Positions 1 through 11,011 of a stretch of 64,000 bases of DNA are shown here, in pieces. Source of the stretch: Comamonas endophytica (GTDB lineage: Bacteria > Pseudomonadota > Gammaproteobacteria > Burkholderiales > Burkholderiaceae_C); assembly GCF_023634805.2 (NCBI RefSeq), contig NZ_CP106881.1:558001-622000 (forward strand), given 5' to 3'. A program made the translations under genes and the position numbers. How positions within the stretch are numbered: the stretch's first letter is position 1; the number at the start of each line of letters is the position of its first letter. The notes below the pieces were generated by a model that ran no database searches, was not told where the DNA came from, and saw nothing but the letters and a program-made list of their open reading frames with translations.

Positions 1-1
1 C

Positions 2-880
2 AGCGAGGACGAACTGCTGGCCCAGGCGCTGCCGCGCCTGCAGCAGCTGCTGGCCGAGGGGGTGTGCGCCATCGAGATCAAGTCGGGCTACGGCCTTTCG
101 CTCGTGCACGAGCGCCGGCAGCTGCGCGTCGCGCGCCGGCTCGGGCAGCTGTGCGGCGTCACGGTGCGCAGCACCTTCCTGGGCGCGCACGCGCTGCCGC
201 CCGAATACGCGGGCCGCAGCCAGGCCTACATCGACCTCGTCTGCAGCCACATGCTGCCGGCGCTGGCCGCCGAAGGCCTGGTCGACGCGGTCGACGTGTT
301 CTGCGAGCGCATTGCCTTCTCGCTGGCGGAAACCGAGCAGGTGTTTCATGCCGCGCGGCAGCTCGGCCTGCCGATCAAGCTGCATGCCGAGCAGCTGTCG
401 AACATGGAAGGCGCGGCGCTGGCGGCGCGCCATGGCGCGCTGTCATGCGACCATGTGGAGCATCTGTCGGCCAACGGCATTGCCGCCATGCGCGCTGCCG
501 GCACGGTGGCGGTGCTTTTGCCCGGCGCCTTCTACACCCTGCGCGATACCCGGCGCCCGCCGATCGCGGCGCTGCGCGCAGCCGGCGTGCCGATGGCCGT
601 ATCCACCGACCACAATCCCGGCAGCTCGCCCTGCCTGAGCCTGCTGCTCATGGCCAACATGGCCTGCACCTTGTTCGGCCTCACCGTGCCCGAGGCGCTG
701 GCCGGCATCACGCGGCATGCGGCGCGCGCGCTGGGCCTGCAGGATACGCACGGCTTGATCGCCAGCGGGCGGCCCGCCAACTTCGTGCTCTGGCCGGTGC
801 AGGACGGCGCGGAGCTGGCCTACTGGCTGGGCCAGCGCCCGGCCTGCACCATCGTGCGCCAGGGGCGCATTGCCGCATGA
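2..880 (+). CDS. hutI: Imidazolonepropionase (5' end outside the window)
   Basis: Third step of histidine degradation: hydrolyses 4-imidazolone-5-propanoate to N-formimino-L-glutamate. The reading frame is open from the window edge, so the N-terminus with the first metal-binding histidines is missing; about 292 of the roughly 400-420 residues usual for the family are visible. Amidohydrolase features present are KSGYG, the LHAEQ histidine, the CDHVEHL segment and [10 protein letters not shown], which carries the late aspartate. The stop codon overlaps the hutF start in an ATGA arrangement, indicating translational coupling in a hut operon that begins upstream of the window. Confidence 0.95.
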   Translation, partial: SEDELLAQALPRLQQLLAEGVCAIEIKSGYGLSLVHERRQLRVARRLGQLCGVTVRSTFLGAHALPPEYAGRSQAYIDLVCSHMLPALAAEGLVDAVDVFCERIAFSLAETEQVFHAARQLGLPIKLHAEQLSNMEGAALAARHGALSCDHVEHLSANGIAAMRAAGTVAVLLPGAFYTLRDTRRPPIAALRAAGVPMAVSTDHNPGSSPCLSLLLMANMACTLFGLTVPEALAGITRHAARALGLQDTHGLIASGRPANFVLWPVQDGAELAYWLGQRPACTIVRQGRIAA

Positions 881-2277
881 GCGCGCCCGGCATTGTTTCG
901 GACTGCAGGCTCTGGGCCCAGGATGCGCTGCTGCCCCAGGGTTGGGCGCGCGAAGTGCTGCTGCAGTGGGACGCGGCCGGCACCTTCACGCAGGTCGAAA
1001 GCGGGGTACCGGCGCCTGCGGGCGTGGAGCGTGCCGCCGGCCCGCTGCTGCCGGGCATGCCCAATGTGCACTCGCATGCCTTCCAGCGCGCGTTTGCCGG
1101 CCTGACCGAATGGCGCGGCAAGGCGCCCGACAGCTTCTGGAGCTGGCGCCGCCGCATGTATGCCTTTGCCAACCGCATCACGCCCGAGGCGCTCGAGGCG
1201 ATTGCGCTGTGGGTGTATCTCGAGATGCTGGACGCCGGCTATACCTCGGTCTGCGAGTTCCACTACCTGCACCATGACGCGGGCGGCCGTCCCTATGCCG
1301 ACGATGCCACCATGAGCCTGGCGCTGCTGCGCGCTGCGCACAAAGCGGGCATGGGCATGACGCTGCTGCCCGTGCTCTATCAGACCTCCGGCTTCGGCGT
1401 GCCGCCCGCCCCCGAGCAGGCGCGCTTCATCCGCAGCACCGACAAGCTGCTGGCCCTGGTGCAGCGGCTGGCGCCCATTGCGCAGTCGCAGGGCGCGGCG
1501 CTGGGCCTGGCGCCGCATTCGCTGCGCGCGGTGCCGCCGGCCAGCCTCGAGGCCGGCGTCGCCGGGCTGCATGCGCTGCTGCCGAAGGCGCCGGTGCATA
1601 TCCACGTTGCCGAGCAGCGTCAGGAGGTGCGCGACTGCATTGCCTGGAGCGGGCAACGACCGGCGCAATGGCTGCTGGACCATGCACCCGTCGACGCGCG
1701 CTGGTGCCTGGTGCATGCCACCCACATGGCGCCAGGGGAATATGCCGCGGCCGCGCGCAGCGGCGCCGTCGTCGGCCTGTGCCCCAGCACCGAGGCGAAT
1801 CTGGGCGACGGCATCTTCAACCTGCCGCGCTGGCTGCGCCATGGCGGACGCTGGGGCGTGGGCTCCGACAGCCAGGTCTGCGTCAACGCGGCCGAGGAAC
1901 TGATGCTGCTGGAATACGGCCAGCGCCTGCAGCGGCGCCGGCGCAATGTGCTGGCCAGCGCCGGGCAGCCACATACCGCCACGGCCATGCTGCTGCAGGC
2001 CGTGGCCGGCGGCGCCCAGGCCACGGGCCGCGCGGTGGCCGGACTGCAATCGGGCCAGCAGGCGGATTTCGTGATGCTCGATCCCGCGCATATCGCGCTG
2101 CGCGGCCTGGCCGCCGAATACGCGCTGGCCGGCCATGTGTTCGCCAGCGCGCGCAGCTCGGCGGTGCAGCAGGTATGGGTGGCCGGACAGCAGCGCCTGC
2201 TGCCACGCCACCATACGCTGCGCACGCGCGCCGAGGCGGCCTTCGAGCGCGTGCGCTGGCAGCTGCTGCAAGCATAG
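877..2277 (+). CDS. hutF: Formimidoylglutamate deiminase
   Basis: Converts N-formimino-L-glutamate to N-formyl-L-glutamate and ammonia, the branch of histidine degradation that later needs N-formylglutamate amidohydrolase (HutG). The 466-residue product is an amidohydrolase with the N-terminal metal-binding [13 protein letters not shown] segment, central HIHVAEQ and late GSDSQV aspartate. The ATG at 877 overlaps the hutI stop by 4 bp. A longer frame runs upstream in the same phase but lies entirely over hutI, so the coupled ATG is the sensible start. No hutG follows in the window; hutF is the last gene of this strand before convergent purL. Confidence 0.95.
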   Translation: MSAPGIVSDCRLWAQDALLPQGWAREVLLQWDAAGTFTQVESGVPAPAGVERAAGPLLPGMPNVHSHAFQRAFAGLTEWRGKAPDSFWSWRRRMYAFANRITPEALEAIALWVYLEMLDAGYTSVCEFHYLHHDAGGRPYADDATMSLALLRAAHKAGMGMTLLPVLYQTSGFGVPPAPEQARFIRSTDKLLALVQRLAPIAQSQGAALGLAPHSLRAVPPASLEAGVAGLHALLPKAPVHIHVAEQRQEVRDCIAWSGQRPAQWLLDHAPVDARWCLVHATHMAPGEYAAAARSGAVVGLCPSTEANLGDGIFNLPRWLRHGGRWGVGSDSQVCVNAAEELMLLEYGQRLQRRRRNVLASAGQPHTATAMLLQAVAGGAQATGRAVAGLQSGQQADFVMLDPAHIALRGLAAEYALAGHVFASARSSAVQQVWVAGQQRLLPRHHTLRTRAEAAFERVRWQLLQA

Positions 2278-2313
2278 AACATGCAATCGCGAACAGCGTC
2301 TCTTGTCTCAGAA

Positions 2314-2488
2314 GCACCGAGCAAGGGCCGCACCTGGGCGGCCCCCCCGCAGCGGGGGTGCCGTCCCTAGCCGGGCGCCCCCCTCCATCGAAGGATGTGA
2401 GGGGGAAGCCGCGGCCCGCGTAGGGCGGCCCGCGTAGGGCGGCCCGCCTAGGGGGGCCCGCCTAGGGCGTGAGCGGCTCAGAGGGTGA
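2314..2488. repeat. Dispersed 3'-end repeat, copy A (four 14-bp units)
   Basis: This GC-rich element fills most of the spacer between convergent hutF and purL. It matches 17044-17171 and 61699-61806 in the order GCACCGAGCAAGGGCCGC, a C-rich/CGAAGGATG/G-rich hairpin, and an AGCCGC...GCGGCT stem. In this copy the last stem (2407-2412 with 2473-2478) is interrupted by four tandem 14-bp near-palindromic units at 2413-2426, 2427-2440, 2441-2454 and 2455-2468. The element ends directly before the purL stop codon, so in RNA terms it is the 3' flank of purL. Confidence 0.85.
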
Positions 2489-5400
2489 TTAGGCTATCCA
2501 TTTGCGGGCATTGCGCCAGACGCGCATCCAGGGGCTGAACTCGCTCTTGTCGCCCGAGGTCCAGCTCATCTGCACGTTGCGGAAGACGCGCTCCGGGTGC
2601 GGCATCATGGCCGTGAAGCGGCCGTCGGCCGTGGTCACCGCCGTGAGGCCGCCGGCGCTGCCGTTCGGGTTGAACGGGTACTGCTCGGTGGGCTGGCCGT
2701 GGTTGTCCACATAGCGCATCGCGCCCAGCACCTGAGCCGCATTGCCGCGCTCGCTGAAGTTGGCGAAGCCTTCGCCGTGCGCCACGGCGATCGGCAGGCG
2801 GCTGCCGGCCATGCCCTGCAGGAACAGGCTGGGCGACTCCAGCACCTCGACCATCGACAGGCGCGCCTCGAAGCGGTTGCTCTGGTTCTGCGTGAAGCGC
2901 GGCCAGTCCTGCGCGCCGGGAATGATCTGCGCCAGCTCGGCAAACATCTGGCAGCCATTGCACACGCCCAGGCCGAAGGTGTCGGTGCGGCCGAAGAACT
3001 GCTGGAACTGCTGCGACAGGCGCTCGTTGAAGGTGACAGAGCGTGCCCAGCCGATGCCCGCGCCCAGCGTGTCGCCGTAGCTGAAGCCGCCGCAGGCGAC
3101 GATGCCGGCGAAGTCCTGCAGCTTCGCGCGGCCGGTCTGCAGGTCGGTCATGTGCACGTCGACGGCCTCGAAGCCGGCTTCGGTGAAGGCATAGGCCATC
3201 TCCACATGCGAGTTCACGCCCTGCTCGCGCAGCACCGCGACGCGGGGCTTGGCCAGGTTCAGGAAGGGCGCGGCGACGTCTTCCTTGGGATCGAAGCTCA
3301 GTTCCAGGTGCATGCCCGGATCGCCAGGCTCGCCCGCGGCCGCGTGCTCGGCATCGGCGCAGGCCGGGTTGTCGCGCTGCTGCGCGATCTTCCAGCTGAC
3401 CGCATCCCAGACCTGGTGCAGGTCGCTCAACGAGGCGCTGAACACCGACTTGGCATCGCGCCAGACCTGCAGCTGGCCCTTGCCCGCGTCGATGGGGCTC
3501 GACAGCGGACGGGTCTTGCCGACGAAATGGCTGCACTGCGCCAGGCCGTGCTCGCGCAGCGTCTGCATGACTTCATTGCGCTCGGAGGTCTTCACCTGCA
3601 GCAGCACGCCGATCTCTTCGTTGAACAGCGCCTTGAGCGTGAGCTCCTCGCGCCGGCCGCTGACCTGCTGCGCCCAGTTCTTGCTGTCGCCGCTGTCCAT
3701 GCGGCTGTCGGAGATGCCGTCGCCCTCGGTGACCAGCATGTCGACGTTGAGCGACACGCCCACATGGCCGGCAAAGGCCATTTCCGCCGCGGTGGCCAGC
3801 AGTCCGCCGTCGCCGCGGTCGTGGTAGGCCAGGATCTGGCCCTTGGCGCGCAGCGCGTTGACGGCATCGACCAGCCGCACCAGGTCCTGCGCGTCGTCGA
3901 GGTCTGGCGTTTCGTTGCCGCTCTGGCCCAGCACCTGTCCCAGGATCGAGCCGCCCATGCGCATCTTGCCGCGGCCCAGGTCGATCAGCACCAGCGTCGT
4001 GTCTTCTTCCACGGCATCGAGCTGCGGCGTGAGCGTCGTGCGCACGTCCTCGATCGAAGCGAAGCCGGTGATGATCAGGCTCACGGGCGAGGTGACCTTC
4101 TTGGTCACGCCATCCTCCGTCCACTGCGTGCGCATGGACAGCGAGTCCTTGCCCACGGGAATGGAGATGTCCAGCGCCGGGCACAGCTCCATGCCCACCG
4201 CCTTGACGGTGGCGTACAGGGCAGCGTCCTCGCCGGGCTCGCCGCAGGCCGCCATCCAGTTGGCCGACATCTTGACGCGCGGCAGTTCGATCGGCGCGGC
4301 CAGCAGGTTGGTGATGGCTTCGGCCACCGCCATGCGGCCCGAGGCCGGCGCGTTGATGGCCGCCAGCGGCGTGCGCTCGCCCATCGCCATCGCCTCGCCC
4401 GCGAAACCGCGGAAATCGGCCAGCGTCACCGCCACGTCGGCCACCGGCACCTGCCACGGGCCGACCATCTGGTCGCGGTGCGTCAGGCCGCCCACCGCGC
4501 GGTCGCCAATGGTGATCAGGAAGCGCTTGGAGGCCACCGTCGGGTGCGCCAGCACATCGATCACCGCGGATTCCAGCGGCACGCCGGTCAGCAGCATGTT
4601 CGGCAGCGTGCGCTCGCACGAGGTCACTTCCTTGTGCATCTTGGGCGGCTTGCCCAGCAGCACGTCCATCGGCATGTCGACCGGGAATTTCTGCGCGCCC
4701 TCGGCCACCGCCGTGTCCTCCAGCACCAGCTGGCGCTCCTCGGTGGCCGTGCCGATCACCGCGAACGGGCAGCGCTCGCGTTCGCAGAACGCGGTGAACT
4801 GCGCCAGCGACTCGGGCGCGATCGCCAGCACATAGCGCTCCTGGCTTTCGTTCGACCAGATCTCCTTGGGCGACAGGCCGGATTCCTCCAGGTTGACGGC
4901 GCGCAGATCGAAGCGTGCGCCGCGGCCCGCGTCGTTGGTCAGCTCGGGGAAGGCATTCGACAAGCCGCCCGCACCCACGTCGTGGATCGCCAGGATAGGG
5001 TTGTTCGCGCCCTGCTGCCAGCAGTGGTTGATCACCTCCTGCGCGCGGCGTTCGATCTCGGGGTTGCCGCGCTGCACAGAGTCGAAGTCGAGCTCGGCGG
5101 CGTTGGTGCCCGTGGCCATCGAGCTGGCGGCGCTGCCGCCCATGCCGATGCGCATGCCCGGGCCGCCCAGCTGGATCAGCAGCGAACCCGCGGGAAATTC
5201 GATCTTCTTCGTCTGGTCGGCATCGATCACGCCCAGGCCGCCGGCGATCATGATCGGCTTGTGGTAGCCGCGCAGCACGCTGCCGACTTCCTGCTCGTAC
5301 TCGCGGAAGTAGCCCGCGAGGTTCGGGCGCCCGAATTCGTTGTTGAAGGCCGCGCCGCCCAGCGGGCCCTCGATCATGATCTGCAACGGGCTGGCGATGT

Positions 5401-6496
5401 GCTCGGGCCGGCCGATCTCGCTGCCCCAGAGCTTGGAGACGGTGAAGCCGCTCAGGCCGGCCTTGGGCTTGGAGCCGCGGCCGGTCGCGCCCTCGTCGCG
5501 GATCTCGCCGCCCGCGCCGGTCGAGGCGCCCGGGAACGGAGAGATGGCCGTGGGGTGGTTGTGCGTCTCGACCTTCATCAGCACGTGATGGGTCGCCTCT
5601 TCCTTGACATAGGTGGGCGCGGCGGCCTGGCCCGCCTGTGCATCGAGGCGCGCGACGAAGCGCTCGACCTGGTGGCCTTCCATGATCGAGGCATTGTCCG
5701 AATAGGCCACCACCGTGTGCTGCGGCGAGAGCTGGTGCGTGTTGCGGATCATGCCGAACAGCGATTTCTCCTGCGGCACGCCGTCGATGGTGAAGCTGGC
5801 GTTGAAGATCTTGTGGCGGCAGTGCTCGGAGTTGGCCTGCGCGAACATCATCAGCTCCACGTCGGTGGGATTGCGCTTGAGGCCCTGGAAGGCATCGACC
5901 AGATAGCCGATCTCGTCGTCGGCCAGCGCCAGGCCCCAGGCCTTGTTGGCCTCGACCAGCGCCTGCGCGCCGCCGCCGAGCACGTCGACGAAGGCCATCG
6001 GCTGCGCCTGCAGCTCGGTGAACAGCTTGGCGGCTTCGTTGCGCGAGGTCATGACCGACTCCGTCATGCGGTCGTGCAGCAATGCCGCCACCTGGCCCAG
6101 CTGCTCGGGCGTGAGTTCGGGCGTGCCGCCGAGCAGGCCGCTCTTGAGCTGGATGCGGTACTCGGTGATGCGCTCCACGCGCTGGATCGCCAGGCCGCAG
6201 TTGCGCACGATGTCGGTGGCCTTCGAGGCCCAGGGCGAGATCGTGCCCAGGCGCGGCGTGACCACCAGCGCCAGGCCGTCCTCGGGTCCCGCATAGGGCT
6301 CGCCATAGTTGAGCAACGCCGCCAGCCGGCTGTGGGCATCGCCGTCGGGCGCGGTGTCGGTGGCCACGAGATGCACGAAGCGCGCGGTGACGCCGTTGAT
6401 CTTGGGGTGGATCGCTTCCAGGGCGGAAAGCAATTGTCGGGCGCGGAAAGAGCTCAGGGCGTTGCCGCCCTCCAGCTGGGTCAAATGCAAGGTCAC
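2489..6496 (-). CDS. purL: Phosphoribosylformylglycinamidine synthase (large, single-chain)
   Basis: Fourth step of purine synthesis: FGAR plus glutamine and ATP to FGAM. The 1335-residue product is the long proteobacterial form, with an N-terminal domain, two PurM-like halves (NSEHCRHK and [16 protein letters not shown] are typical) and a C-terminal class I glutamine amidotransferase with the nucleophile in GVCNGCQMF (about residue 1180) and the HPE of its triad near the end. The start is taken as GTG at 6496 ([10 protein letters not shown]), because the open frame runs much further upstream through map and glnD as an antisense artefact. A TAAAAT hexamer lies at 6559-6564. The gene converges on hutF. 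Confidence 0.95.
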   Translation of the reverse strand: MTLHLTQLEGGNALSSFRARQLLSALEAIHPKINGVTARFVHLVATDTAPDGDAHSRLAALLNYGEPYAGPEDGLALVVTPRLGTISPWASKATDIVRNCGLAIQRVERITEYRIQLKSGLLGGTPELTPEQLGQVAALLHDRMTESVMTSRNEAAKLFTELQAQPMAFVDVLGGGAQALVEANKAWGLALADDEIGYLVDAFQGLKRNPTDVELMMFAQANSEHCRHKIFNASFTIDGVPQEKSLFGMIRNTHQLSPQHTVVAYSDNASIMEGHQVERFVARLDAQAGQAAAPTYVKEEATHHVLMKVETHNHPTAISPFPGASTGAGGEIRDEGATGRGSKPKAGLSGFTVSKLWGSEIGRPEHIASPLQIMIEGPLGGAAFNNEFGRPNLAGYFREYEQEVGSVLRGYHKPIMIAGGLGVIDADQTKKIEFPAGSLLIQLGGPGMRIGMGGSAASSMATGTNAAELDFDSVQRGNPEIERRAQEVINHCWQQGANNPILAIHDVGAGGLSNAFPELTNDAGRGARFDLRAVNLEESGLSPKEIWSNESQERYVLAIAPESLAQFTAFCERERCPFAVIGTATEERQLVLEDTAVAEGAQKFPVDMPMDVLLGKPPKMHKEVTSCERTLPNMLLTGVPLESAVIDVLAHPTVASKRFLITIGDRAVGGLTHRDQMVGPWQVPVADVAVTLADFRGFAGEAMAMGERTPLAAINAPASGRMAVAEAITNLLAAPIELPRVKMSANWMAACGEPGEDAALYATVKAVGMELCPALDISIPVGKDSLSMRTQWTEDGVTKKVTSPVSLIITGFASIEDVRTTLTPQLDAVEEDTTLVLIDLGRGKMRMGGSILGQVLGQSGNETPDLDDAQDLVRLVDAVNALRAKGQILAYHDRGDGGLLATAAEMAFAGHVGVSLNVDMLVTEGDGISDSRMDSGDSKNWAQQVSGRREELTLKALFNEEIGVLLQVKTSERNEVMQTLREHGLAQCSHFVGKTRPLSSPIDAGKGQLQVWRDAKSVFSASLSDLHQVWDAVSWKIAQQRDNPACADAEHAAAGEPGDPGMHLELSFDPKEDVAAPFLNLAKPRVAVLREQGVNSHVEMAYAFTEAGFEAVDVHMTDLQTGRAKLQDFAGIVACGGFSYGDTLGAGIGWARSVTFNERLSQQFQQFFGRTDTFGLGVCNGCQMFAELAQIIPGAQDWPRFTQNQSNRFEARLSMVEVLESPSLFLQGMAGSRLPIAVAHGEGFANFSERGNAAQVLGAMRYVDNHGQPTEQYPFNPNGSAGGLTAVTTADGRFTAMMPHPERVFRNVQMSWTSGDKSEFSPWMRVWRNARKWIA

Positions 6497-6558
6497 GTGG
6501 CAGCCTGTCGGAATGTGAGGCGTGGAGACGGCGCGGTGCGCCGTGGGCGATGCGCGGC

Positions 6559-6564
6559 ATTTTA
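6559..6564 (-). promoter_or_regulatory. Putative purL -10 element
   Basis: TAAAAT on the minus strand, about 62 nt before the purL GTG. It lies in the spacer between purL and divergent map. No convincing -35 was identified. Confidence 0.4.
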
Positions 6565-6619
6565 CTTGCGCCCCGTGAGGTCCGCAGACTGGAGCCCTGC
6601 AGGCCCGGAGGTGCAATGG

Positions 6620-6625
6620 GATAAT
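6620..6625 (+). promoter_or_regulatory. Putative map -10 element, start-proximal
   Basis: GATAAT with only 6 nt between it and the map ATG. If used, transcription would begin at or within a base or two of the start codon, giving a leaderless mRNA. There is no Shine-Dalgarno sequence in that gap. Confidence 0.45.
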
Positions 6626-6631
6626 TGCCCG

Positions 6632-7447
6632 ATGAGCATCACCATCAAAACCGCCGAAGACATCGAAGGCATGCGCGTCGCCTGCCGCCTGGCTTCCGAA
6701 GTGCTGGACTACATTGCCCCCCACATCAAACCCGGCATCACCACCGCGGAAATCGACCGCCTGGGCGCCGAGTGCATGGCGCAGCAGGGCACGGTCTCGG
6801 CCACCATCGGCTACCAGCCCCCCGGCTACCCGCCCTACCCCGGCCACCTGTGCACCTCGGTCAACCACGTGGTCTGCCACGGCATCCCGAGCGACAAGCC
6901 GCTGAAGAAGGGCGACATCGTCAACGTCGACGTCACCGTCATCACGCCCGAAGGCTGGTATGGCGACAACTCGCGCATGTACCTGATCGGCGAATGCTCG
7001 ATTGCCGCCAAGCGCCTGTCGCAGCTGACCTTCGAGTCGATGTGGCTGGGCATCCAGCAGGTCAAGCCCGGCAACACGCTGGGTGACATCGGCCATGCGA
7101 TCCAGCGCTTCGCCGAGGGCCACGGGCTGTCGGTGGTGCGCGAGTTCTGCGGCCACGGCATCGGCAGGAAGTTCCACGAGGAGCCGCAGATCCTGCATTA
7201 CGGCAAGCCCGGCGAAGGCACCGTGCTCGAGGCCGGCATGGTGTTCACCATCGAGCCCATGCTCAACCTGGGCAAGCGCGACATCAAGGAACTGGGCCGC
7301 GACGGCTGGACCATCGTCACCAAGGACCACAGCCTGTCGGCGCAGTGGGAGCACACGCTGGTGGTGACACCGACCGGCTATGAAGTCATGACGCTGTCGG
7401 CCGGCTCGCCGCCGCTGCCGGCCTTCGTCACGGCCACGCGCTGCTGA
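6632..7447 (+). CDS. map: Methionine aminopeptidase, type I
   Basis: Removes the initiator methionine from nascent proteins after deformylation. The 271-residue product has the pita-bread fold signatures: VNVDVTV with a metal-binding aspartate, the second aspartate in [20 protein letters not shown] carrying the metal histidine, and the glutamates in FTIEPM and WEHTL. The start ATG at 6632 follows a GATAAT hexamer by 6 nt and has no Shine-Dalgarno sequence. Peptide deformylase, the preceding enzyme in the same process, is encoded nearby at 10472-11011 on the other strand. glnD follows after 78 nt in the same direction. Confidence 0.96.
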   Translation: MSITIKTAEDIEGMRVACRLASEVLDYIAPHIKPGITTAEIDRLGAECMAQQGTVSATIGYQPPGYPPYPGHLCTSVNHVVCHGIPSDKPLKKGDIVNVDVTVITPEGWYGDNSRMYLIGECSIAAKRLSQLTFESMWLGIQQVKPGNTLGDIGHAIQRFAEGHGLSVVREFCGHGIGRKFHEEPQILHYGKPGEGTVLEAGMVFTIEPMLNLGKRDIKELGRDGWTIVTKDHSLSAQWEHTLVVTPTGYEVMTLSAGSPPLPAFVTATRC

Positions 7448-7525
7448 GCATGCTGCCCGGCAGGGCTTGCATGCGCATGATTCTTGCTTGATGAACGGTG
7501 GATATTTCTTTTTCTTCCCTTGCCC

Positions 7526-10111
7526 ATGAATCCTCTGCACGCCCTGCGTGACACCTACCGCCTGGAAAAGGCCGCCCTGGTGGCCGCGCTGCTCACGCCC
7601 GCCATGCAAAAGCGCAACATCCGCCAGGCGCTGCACCAGTTGAGTGCATTGACCGATCGCGTGCTGTGCCAGCTCTGGGAACGTGCCGGCCTGCCCGCCG
7701 GCGCCGCGCTGCTGGCCGTGGGCGGCTACGGCCGTGCCCAGCTTTTCCCGGCCTCGGACGTCGACGTGCTGGTGCTGCTGCCTGAACCGGCTGTGGCGGG
7801 CAGCGAACTCGCAGGGCAGCTCGAGCAGTTCATCGGCAGCTGCTGGGACGTGGGGCTGGAGATCGGCTCGAGCGTGCGCACCGTCGCCGAATGCCTGGAG
7901 GAGTCGGAGCGCGACGTGACGGTGCAGACGGCGCTGCTGGAAGCGCGCCGCATCTGCGGCAGCCTGGCGCTGATCGAGGACTTCACGCGCCAGTACCGCG
8001 CGCAGATGGACCCGCGCGCCTTCATGATGGCCAAGACGCTGGAGATGCGCCAGCGCCACAACAAGTTCGAGAACACGCCCTACGCGCTCGAGCCCAACTG
8101 CAAGGAGTCGCCCGGCGGCCTGCGCGACCTGCACTACATCATGTGGCTGGCGCGCGCCGCGGGCCTGGGCAACAGCTGGCGCGAACTGGCGACCAACGGC
8201 CTGGCGACCGAGCTCGAAGCCCAGCAGCTCGAAGCCAACGAGGCGCTGCTGAGCCTGGTGCGCGCGCGGCTGCATGCGATTTCCGGGCGCCATGAGGACC
8301 GGCTGGTGTTCGACCTGCAGACCGCCGTGGCCGAGAGCTTCGGCTTCCAGTCGGTCGCGCCCGACGGCCAGCGCCTGGCGCTGCGCGCCAGCGAAACACT
8401 GATGCGCGAGTACTACTGGGCGGCCAAGGCGGTGACGCAGCTGTGCCACATCCTGCGGCTGAACATCGAGGAGCGCGTGAGTCCCGCCTCGCACGAGCTG
8501 GTGCCGCTCAACGAGCGCTTCTTCGACAAGGCCGGCATGATCGAGATCGCCAGCGACGATCTCTACGAGCGCCACCCGCACGCGATCCTCGAGACCTTCC
8601 TGGTGTACGAGACCCATGTGGGCCTCACCGACCTGTCGGCGCGCACGCTGCGCGCGCTCTACCACGCGCGCGGCCTGATGGACAGCAGCTTCCGCCACGA
8701 CCCGGTCAACCGCGCCACCTTCCTGAAGATCCTGAAACAGCCCAGCGGCCTCACGCATGCGATGCGGCTGATGAACCAGACCTCGGTGCTCGGGCGCTAT
8801 CTCTGGCCGTTCCGGCGCATCGTCGGCCAGATGCAGCACGACCTGTTCCATGTCTACACGGTGGACCAGCACATCCTGATGGTGCTGCGCAACATGCGCC
8901 GCTTCTTCATGGCCGAGCACGCGCACGAGTACCCGATGTGCTCGCAGCTCGCCGGCGGCTGGGACAAGCCCTGGCTGCTGTACCTTGCGGCGCTGTTCCA
9001 CGACATCGGCAAGGGCCGTGGCGGCGACCACTCGGTGATCGGCGCAGTGGAAGTCAAGCGCTTTTGCCGGGCGCACGGCATCGACAGGGCCGATGCGGCG
9101 CTGGTCGAATTCCTGGTGCGCGAGCACCTGACCATGAGCCAGGTGGCGCAGAAGCAGGACCTGGCCGATCCCGAGGTCATCACCGCGTTCGCGCAGCGCG
9201 TGGGCACCGAGCGCCGCCTCACGGCGCTGTACCTGCTCACCGTGGCCGACATCCGCGGCACCAGCCCCAAGGTCTGGAACGCCTGGAAGGGCAAGCTGCT
9301 CGAGGACCTGTACCGCGCCACGCTGCGCGTGCTCGGCGGCCGCGCCCCCGACGCCGCGGCCGAGATCGAGTCGCGCAAGCGCGAGGCGCTGGTGCAGCTG
9401 GCGCTGTCGGCCCAGCCCTTCGAGTCGCACAGGAAGCTGTGGGACACGCTGGACGTGCGCTACTTCATGCGCCACGAAGCGGCCGACATCGCCTGGCACG
9501 CGCGCCACCTGTCGCGCAATGTCGGCGCATCGCACCCCATCGTGCGCGCGCGCAAGTCGCTGGCCGGCGAAGGCCTGCAGGTACTGGTCTACGCCCGCGA
9601 CCGCGCCGACCTGTTCGCGCGCATCTGCAGCTACTTCGACCGCGCCGGCTTCAGCATTCTCGATGCGCGCGTGCATACCGCGGGCAATGGCTATGCGCTA
9701 GACACCTTCCAGATCGTCGCACCGGCGATGCAGGAGCGCTATCGCGAGCTGATGAATCTGGTGGAGACAGAGCTCGTGCAGACCATCGAGCGCGGCGGCG
9801 AACTCCCGGAGCCCACCCAGCGCCGCGTGTCCCGCCGCGTCAAGAGCTTTCCCATGGTGCCGCGCGTGAGCTTGTGTCCTGACGAGAAGGCACAGCATTG
9901 GCTGCTGAGCATTTCGGCCATCGACCGTGCCGGTTTGCTTTATGTGGTTGCACGCATTCTGGCGCGCCACCGCCTGAGCGTGCAACTGGCGAAGGTCAGC
10001 ACGCTGGGCGAGCGTGTGGAAGACACCTTTCTGGTGGAAGGGGCGCAGTTGCAGAGCAATGCGAGGCAGATTGCGATTGAGACGGAGTTGATTGAGGCGC
10101 TGTCGTTTTAG
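7526..10111 (+). CDS. glnD: [Protein-PII] uridylyltransferase / uridylyl-removing enzyme
   Basis: Glutamine sensor that uridylylates PII under nitrogen limitation and removes UMP under sufficiency. The product is 861 residues against about 890 in E. coli. The nucleotidyltransferase motif [17 protein letters not shown] is at residues 66-82, an HD hydrolase motif ([14 protein letters not shown]) near residue 490, and two ACT-type regions at the C-terminus. The start is ATG 7526 ([10 protein letters not shown]); the frame extends 14 codons further upstream without a good ribosome site. Its likely substrate, a PII protein with Tyr51, is encoded at 28946-29284. Confidence 0.95.
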   Translation: MNPLHALRDTYRLEKAALVAALLTPAMQKRNIRQALHQLSALTDRVLCQLWERAGLPAGAALLAVGGYGRAQLFPASDVDVLVLLPEPAVAGSELAGQLEQFIGSCWDVGLEIGSSVRTVAECLEESERDVTVQTALLEARRICGSLALIEDFTRQYRAQMDPRAFMMAKTLEMRQRHNKFENTPYALEPNCKESPGGLRDLHYIMWLARAAGLGNSWRELATNGLATELEAQQLEANEALLSLVRARLHAISGRHEDRLVFDLQTAVAESFGFQSVAPDGQRLALRASETLMREYYWAAKAVTQLCHILRLNIEERVSPASHELVPLNERFFDKAGMIEIASDDLYERHPHAILETFLVYETHVGLTDLSARTLRALYHARGLMDSSFRHDPVNRATFLKILKQPSGLTHAMRLMNQTSVLGRYLWPFRRIVGQMQHDLFHVYTVDQHILMVLRNMRRFFMAEHAHEYPMCSQLAGGWDKPWLLYLAALFHDIGKGRGGDHSVIGAVEVKRFCRAHGIDRADAALVEFLVREHLTMSQVAQKQDLADPEVITAFAQRVGTERRLTALYLLTVADIRGTSPKVWNAWKGKLLEDLYRATLRVLGGRAPDAAAEIESRKREALVQLALSAQPFESHRKLWDTLDVRYFMRHEAADIAWHARHLSRNVGASHPIVRARKSLAGEGLQVLVYARDRADLFARICSYFDRAGFSILDARVHTAGNGYALDTFQIVAPAMQERYRELMNLVETELVQTIERGGELPEPTQRRVSRRVKSFPMVPRVSLCPDEKAQHWLLSISAIDRAGLLYVVARILARHRLSVQLAKVSTLGERVEDTFLVEGAQLQSNARQIAIETELIEALSF

Positions 10112-10185
10112 AAGCTGGCTTCAGCCGGGCGGCCAGCACACTTTAACGGGTTCAACGGCATGCCTTTGCCGCGGGCAGGGGCCGG

Positions 10186-10309
10186 GTCTAGGCCCGGCAG
10201 CCGACTTCGTTTTCTTGACGCACAAGAAACCGAAGCAAAAGAATCGGCGGGGGCGCCTGGCCCCATCTGCCTGCGATCTTCCGCTTCGCGGCAGGCGCAG
10301 GCAGATGGG
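10186..10309. repeat. Cluster of intergenic palindromes between glnD and def
   Basis: The 360-bp spacer 10112-10471 has no gene. It contains GCCGGG...CCCGGC, an 11-of-12 inverted pair TTCGTTTTCTTG / CAAGAAACCGAA around a 5-nt loop, and a perfect 14-bp inverted repeat CCCATCTGCCTGCG (10262-10275) / CGCAGGCAGATGGG (10296-10309) with a 20-nt loop. Both neighbours end here (glnD and def are convergent), so this is 3'-flank structure that may terminate or stabilise either transcript. No good U-tract follows any of the stems. Confidence 0.65.
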
Positions 10310-10390
10310 CGGCGGCAGGGAGCGGGATAGCTTCTTTGAGACGTAAAAAATGTTGACCTCATTTCTAACGCGCCCTCGCGGGTTCAATAA

Positions 10391-10432
10391 CCGTTCGTCC
10401 TGAGCCTGTCGAAGGATGGACGGCCTGCGCTC
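10391..10432. repeat. REP-like sequence, single copy
   Basis: CCGTTCGTCCTGAGCCTG followed by TCGAAGGATGGACGGCCTGCGCTC. The same core recurs as an inverted pair at 28754-28864. It is of the type found as dispersed REP elements in many proteobacteria. It sits between convergent glnD and def. Confidence 0.7.
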
Positions 10433-10471
10433 AAAACAAGGGCGCTATCTTGGTCGCAGCAAGTCTCTGCC

Positions 10472-11011
10472 TCAATCGTCCTCCGCCGCACTGATCCCCG
10501 GAAACAACACCTCCGTGAACCCGAACTTCGAAAAATCCGTCATCCGCATCGGATAGAGCTTCCCCCACACATGGTCACACTCATGCTGCACCACCCGCGC
10601 ATGAAACCCTTCGACCGTGCGATCGATGGGATCCCCATACTGATCGAAGCCCGTATAACGGATGCGCTGCCACCGCGGCACCACGCCCCGCATGCCCGGC
10701 ACCGACAGGCACCCTTCCCAGTCATGCTCCACCGCATCCCCCAGCGGTGTGATCGTCGGATTGATCAGCACCGTGCGCGGCACCACCGGTGCCTCGGGAT
10801 AGCGCGGATTGGGCGCCCCCGAGCCGAAGATCACCACCTGCAGATCCACGCCGATCTGCGGCGCGGCCAGGCCCGCGCCGTTGGCCGCGGCCATGGTGTC
10901 CAGCAGGTCGGTCACCAGCAGATGCAGTGCATCGGTATCAAACGCCGTCACCGGCTGGGCCACGCGCAGCAGCCGCGCATCGCCCATCTTCAAAATCGTG
11001 CGTACCGTCAT
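10472..11011 (-). CDS. def: Peptide deformylase
   Basis: Removes the formyl group from the N-terminal methionine of nascent proteins. The 179-residue product has all three family motifs: [15 protein letters not shown] (metal cysteine) and QHECDH (two metal histidines and the catalytic glutamate). The start is ATG 11011 ([10 protein letters not shown]); a 40-codon upstream extension rich in Arg/Pro/Ala has no family similarity that I can see. Transcribed towards glnD and divergent from the YbaN-like gene. Confidence 0.95.
   Translation of the reverse strand: MTVRTILKMGDARLLRVAQPVTAFDTDALHLLVTDLLDTMAAANGAGLAAPQIGVDLQVVIFGSGAPNPRYPEAPVVPRTVLINPTITPLGDAVEHDWEGCLSVPGMRGVVPRWQRIRYTGFDQYGDPIDRTVEGFHARVVQHECDHVWGKLYPMRMTDFSKFGFTEVLFPGISAAEDD

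Noticed and set aside
820-2286. Long minus-strand frame opposite hutF
   Set aside because: Composition (Gln/His/Arg/Ala-rich) is that of an antisense shadow and no motif is present.
2597-7447. A plus-strand frame of about 1600 codons ending in map
   Set aside because: The part before 6632 is antisense to purL, rich in His/Arg/Ala and Asp/Val, without family motifs. The map start at 6632 matches the family.
2489-9676. A minus-strand open frame of about 2400 codons
   Set aside because: Only 2489-6496 is purL. The rest is antisense to map and glnD, whose protein families are unmistakable; GC-rich codon bias keeps the antisense frame open.
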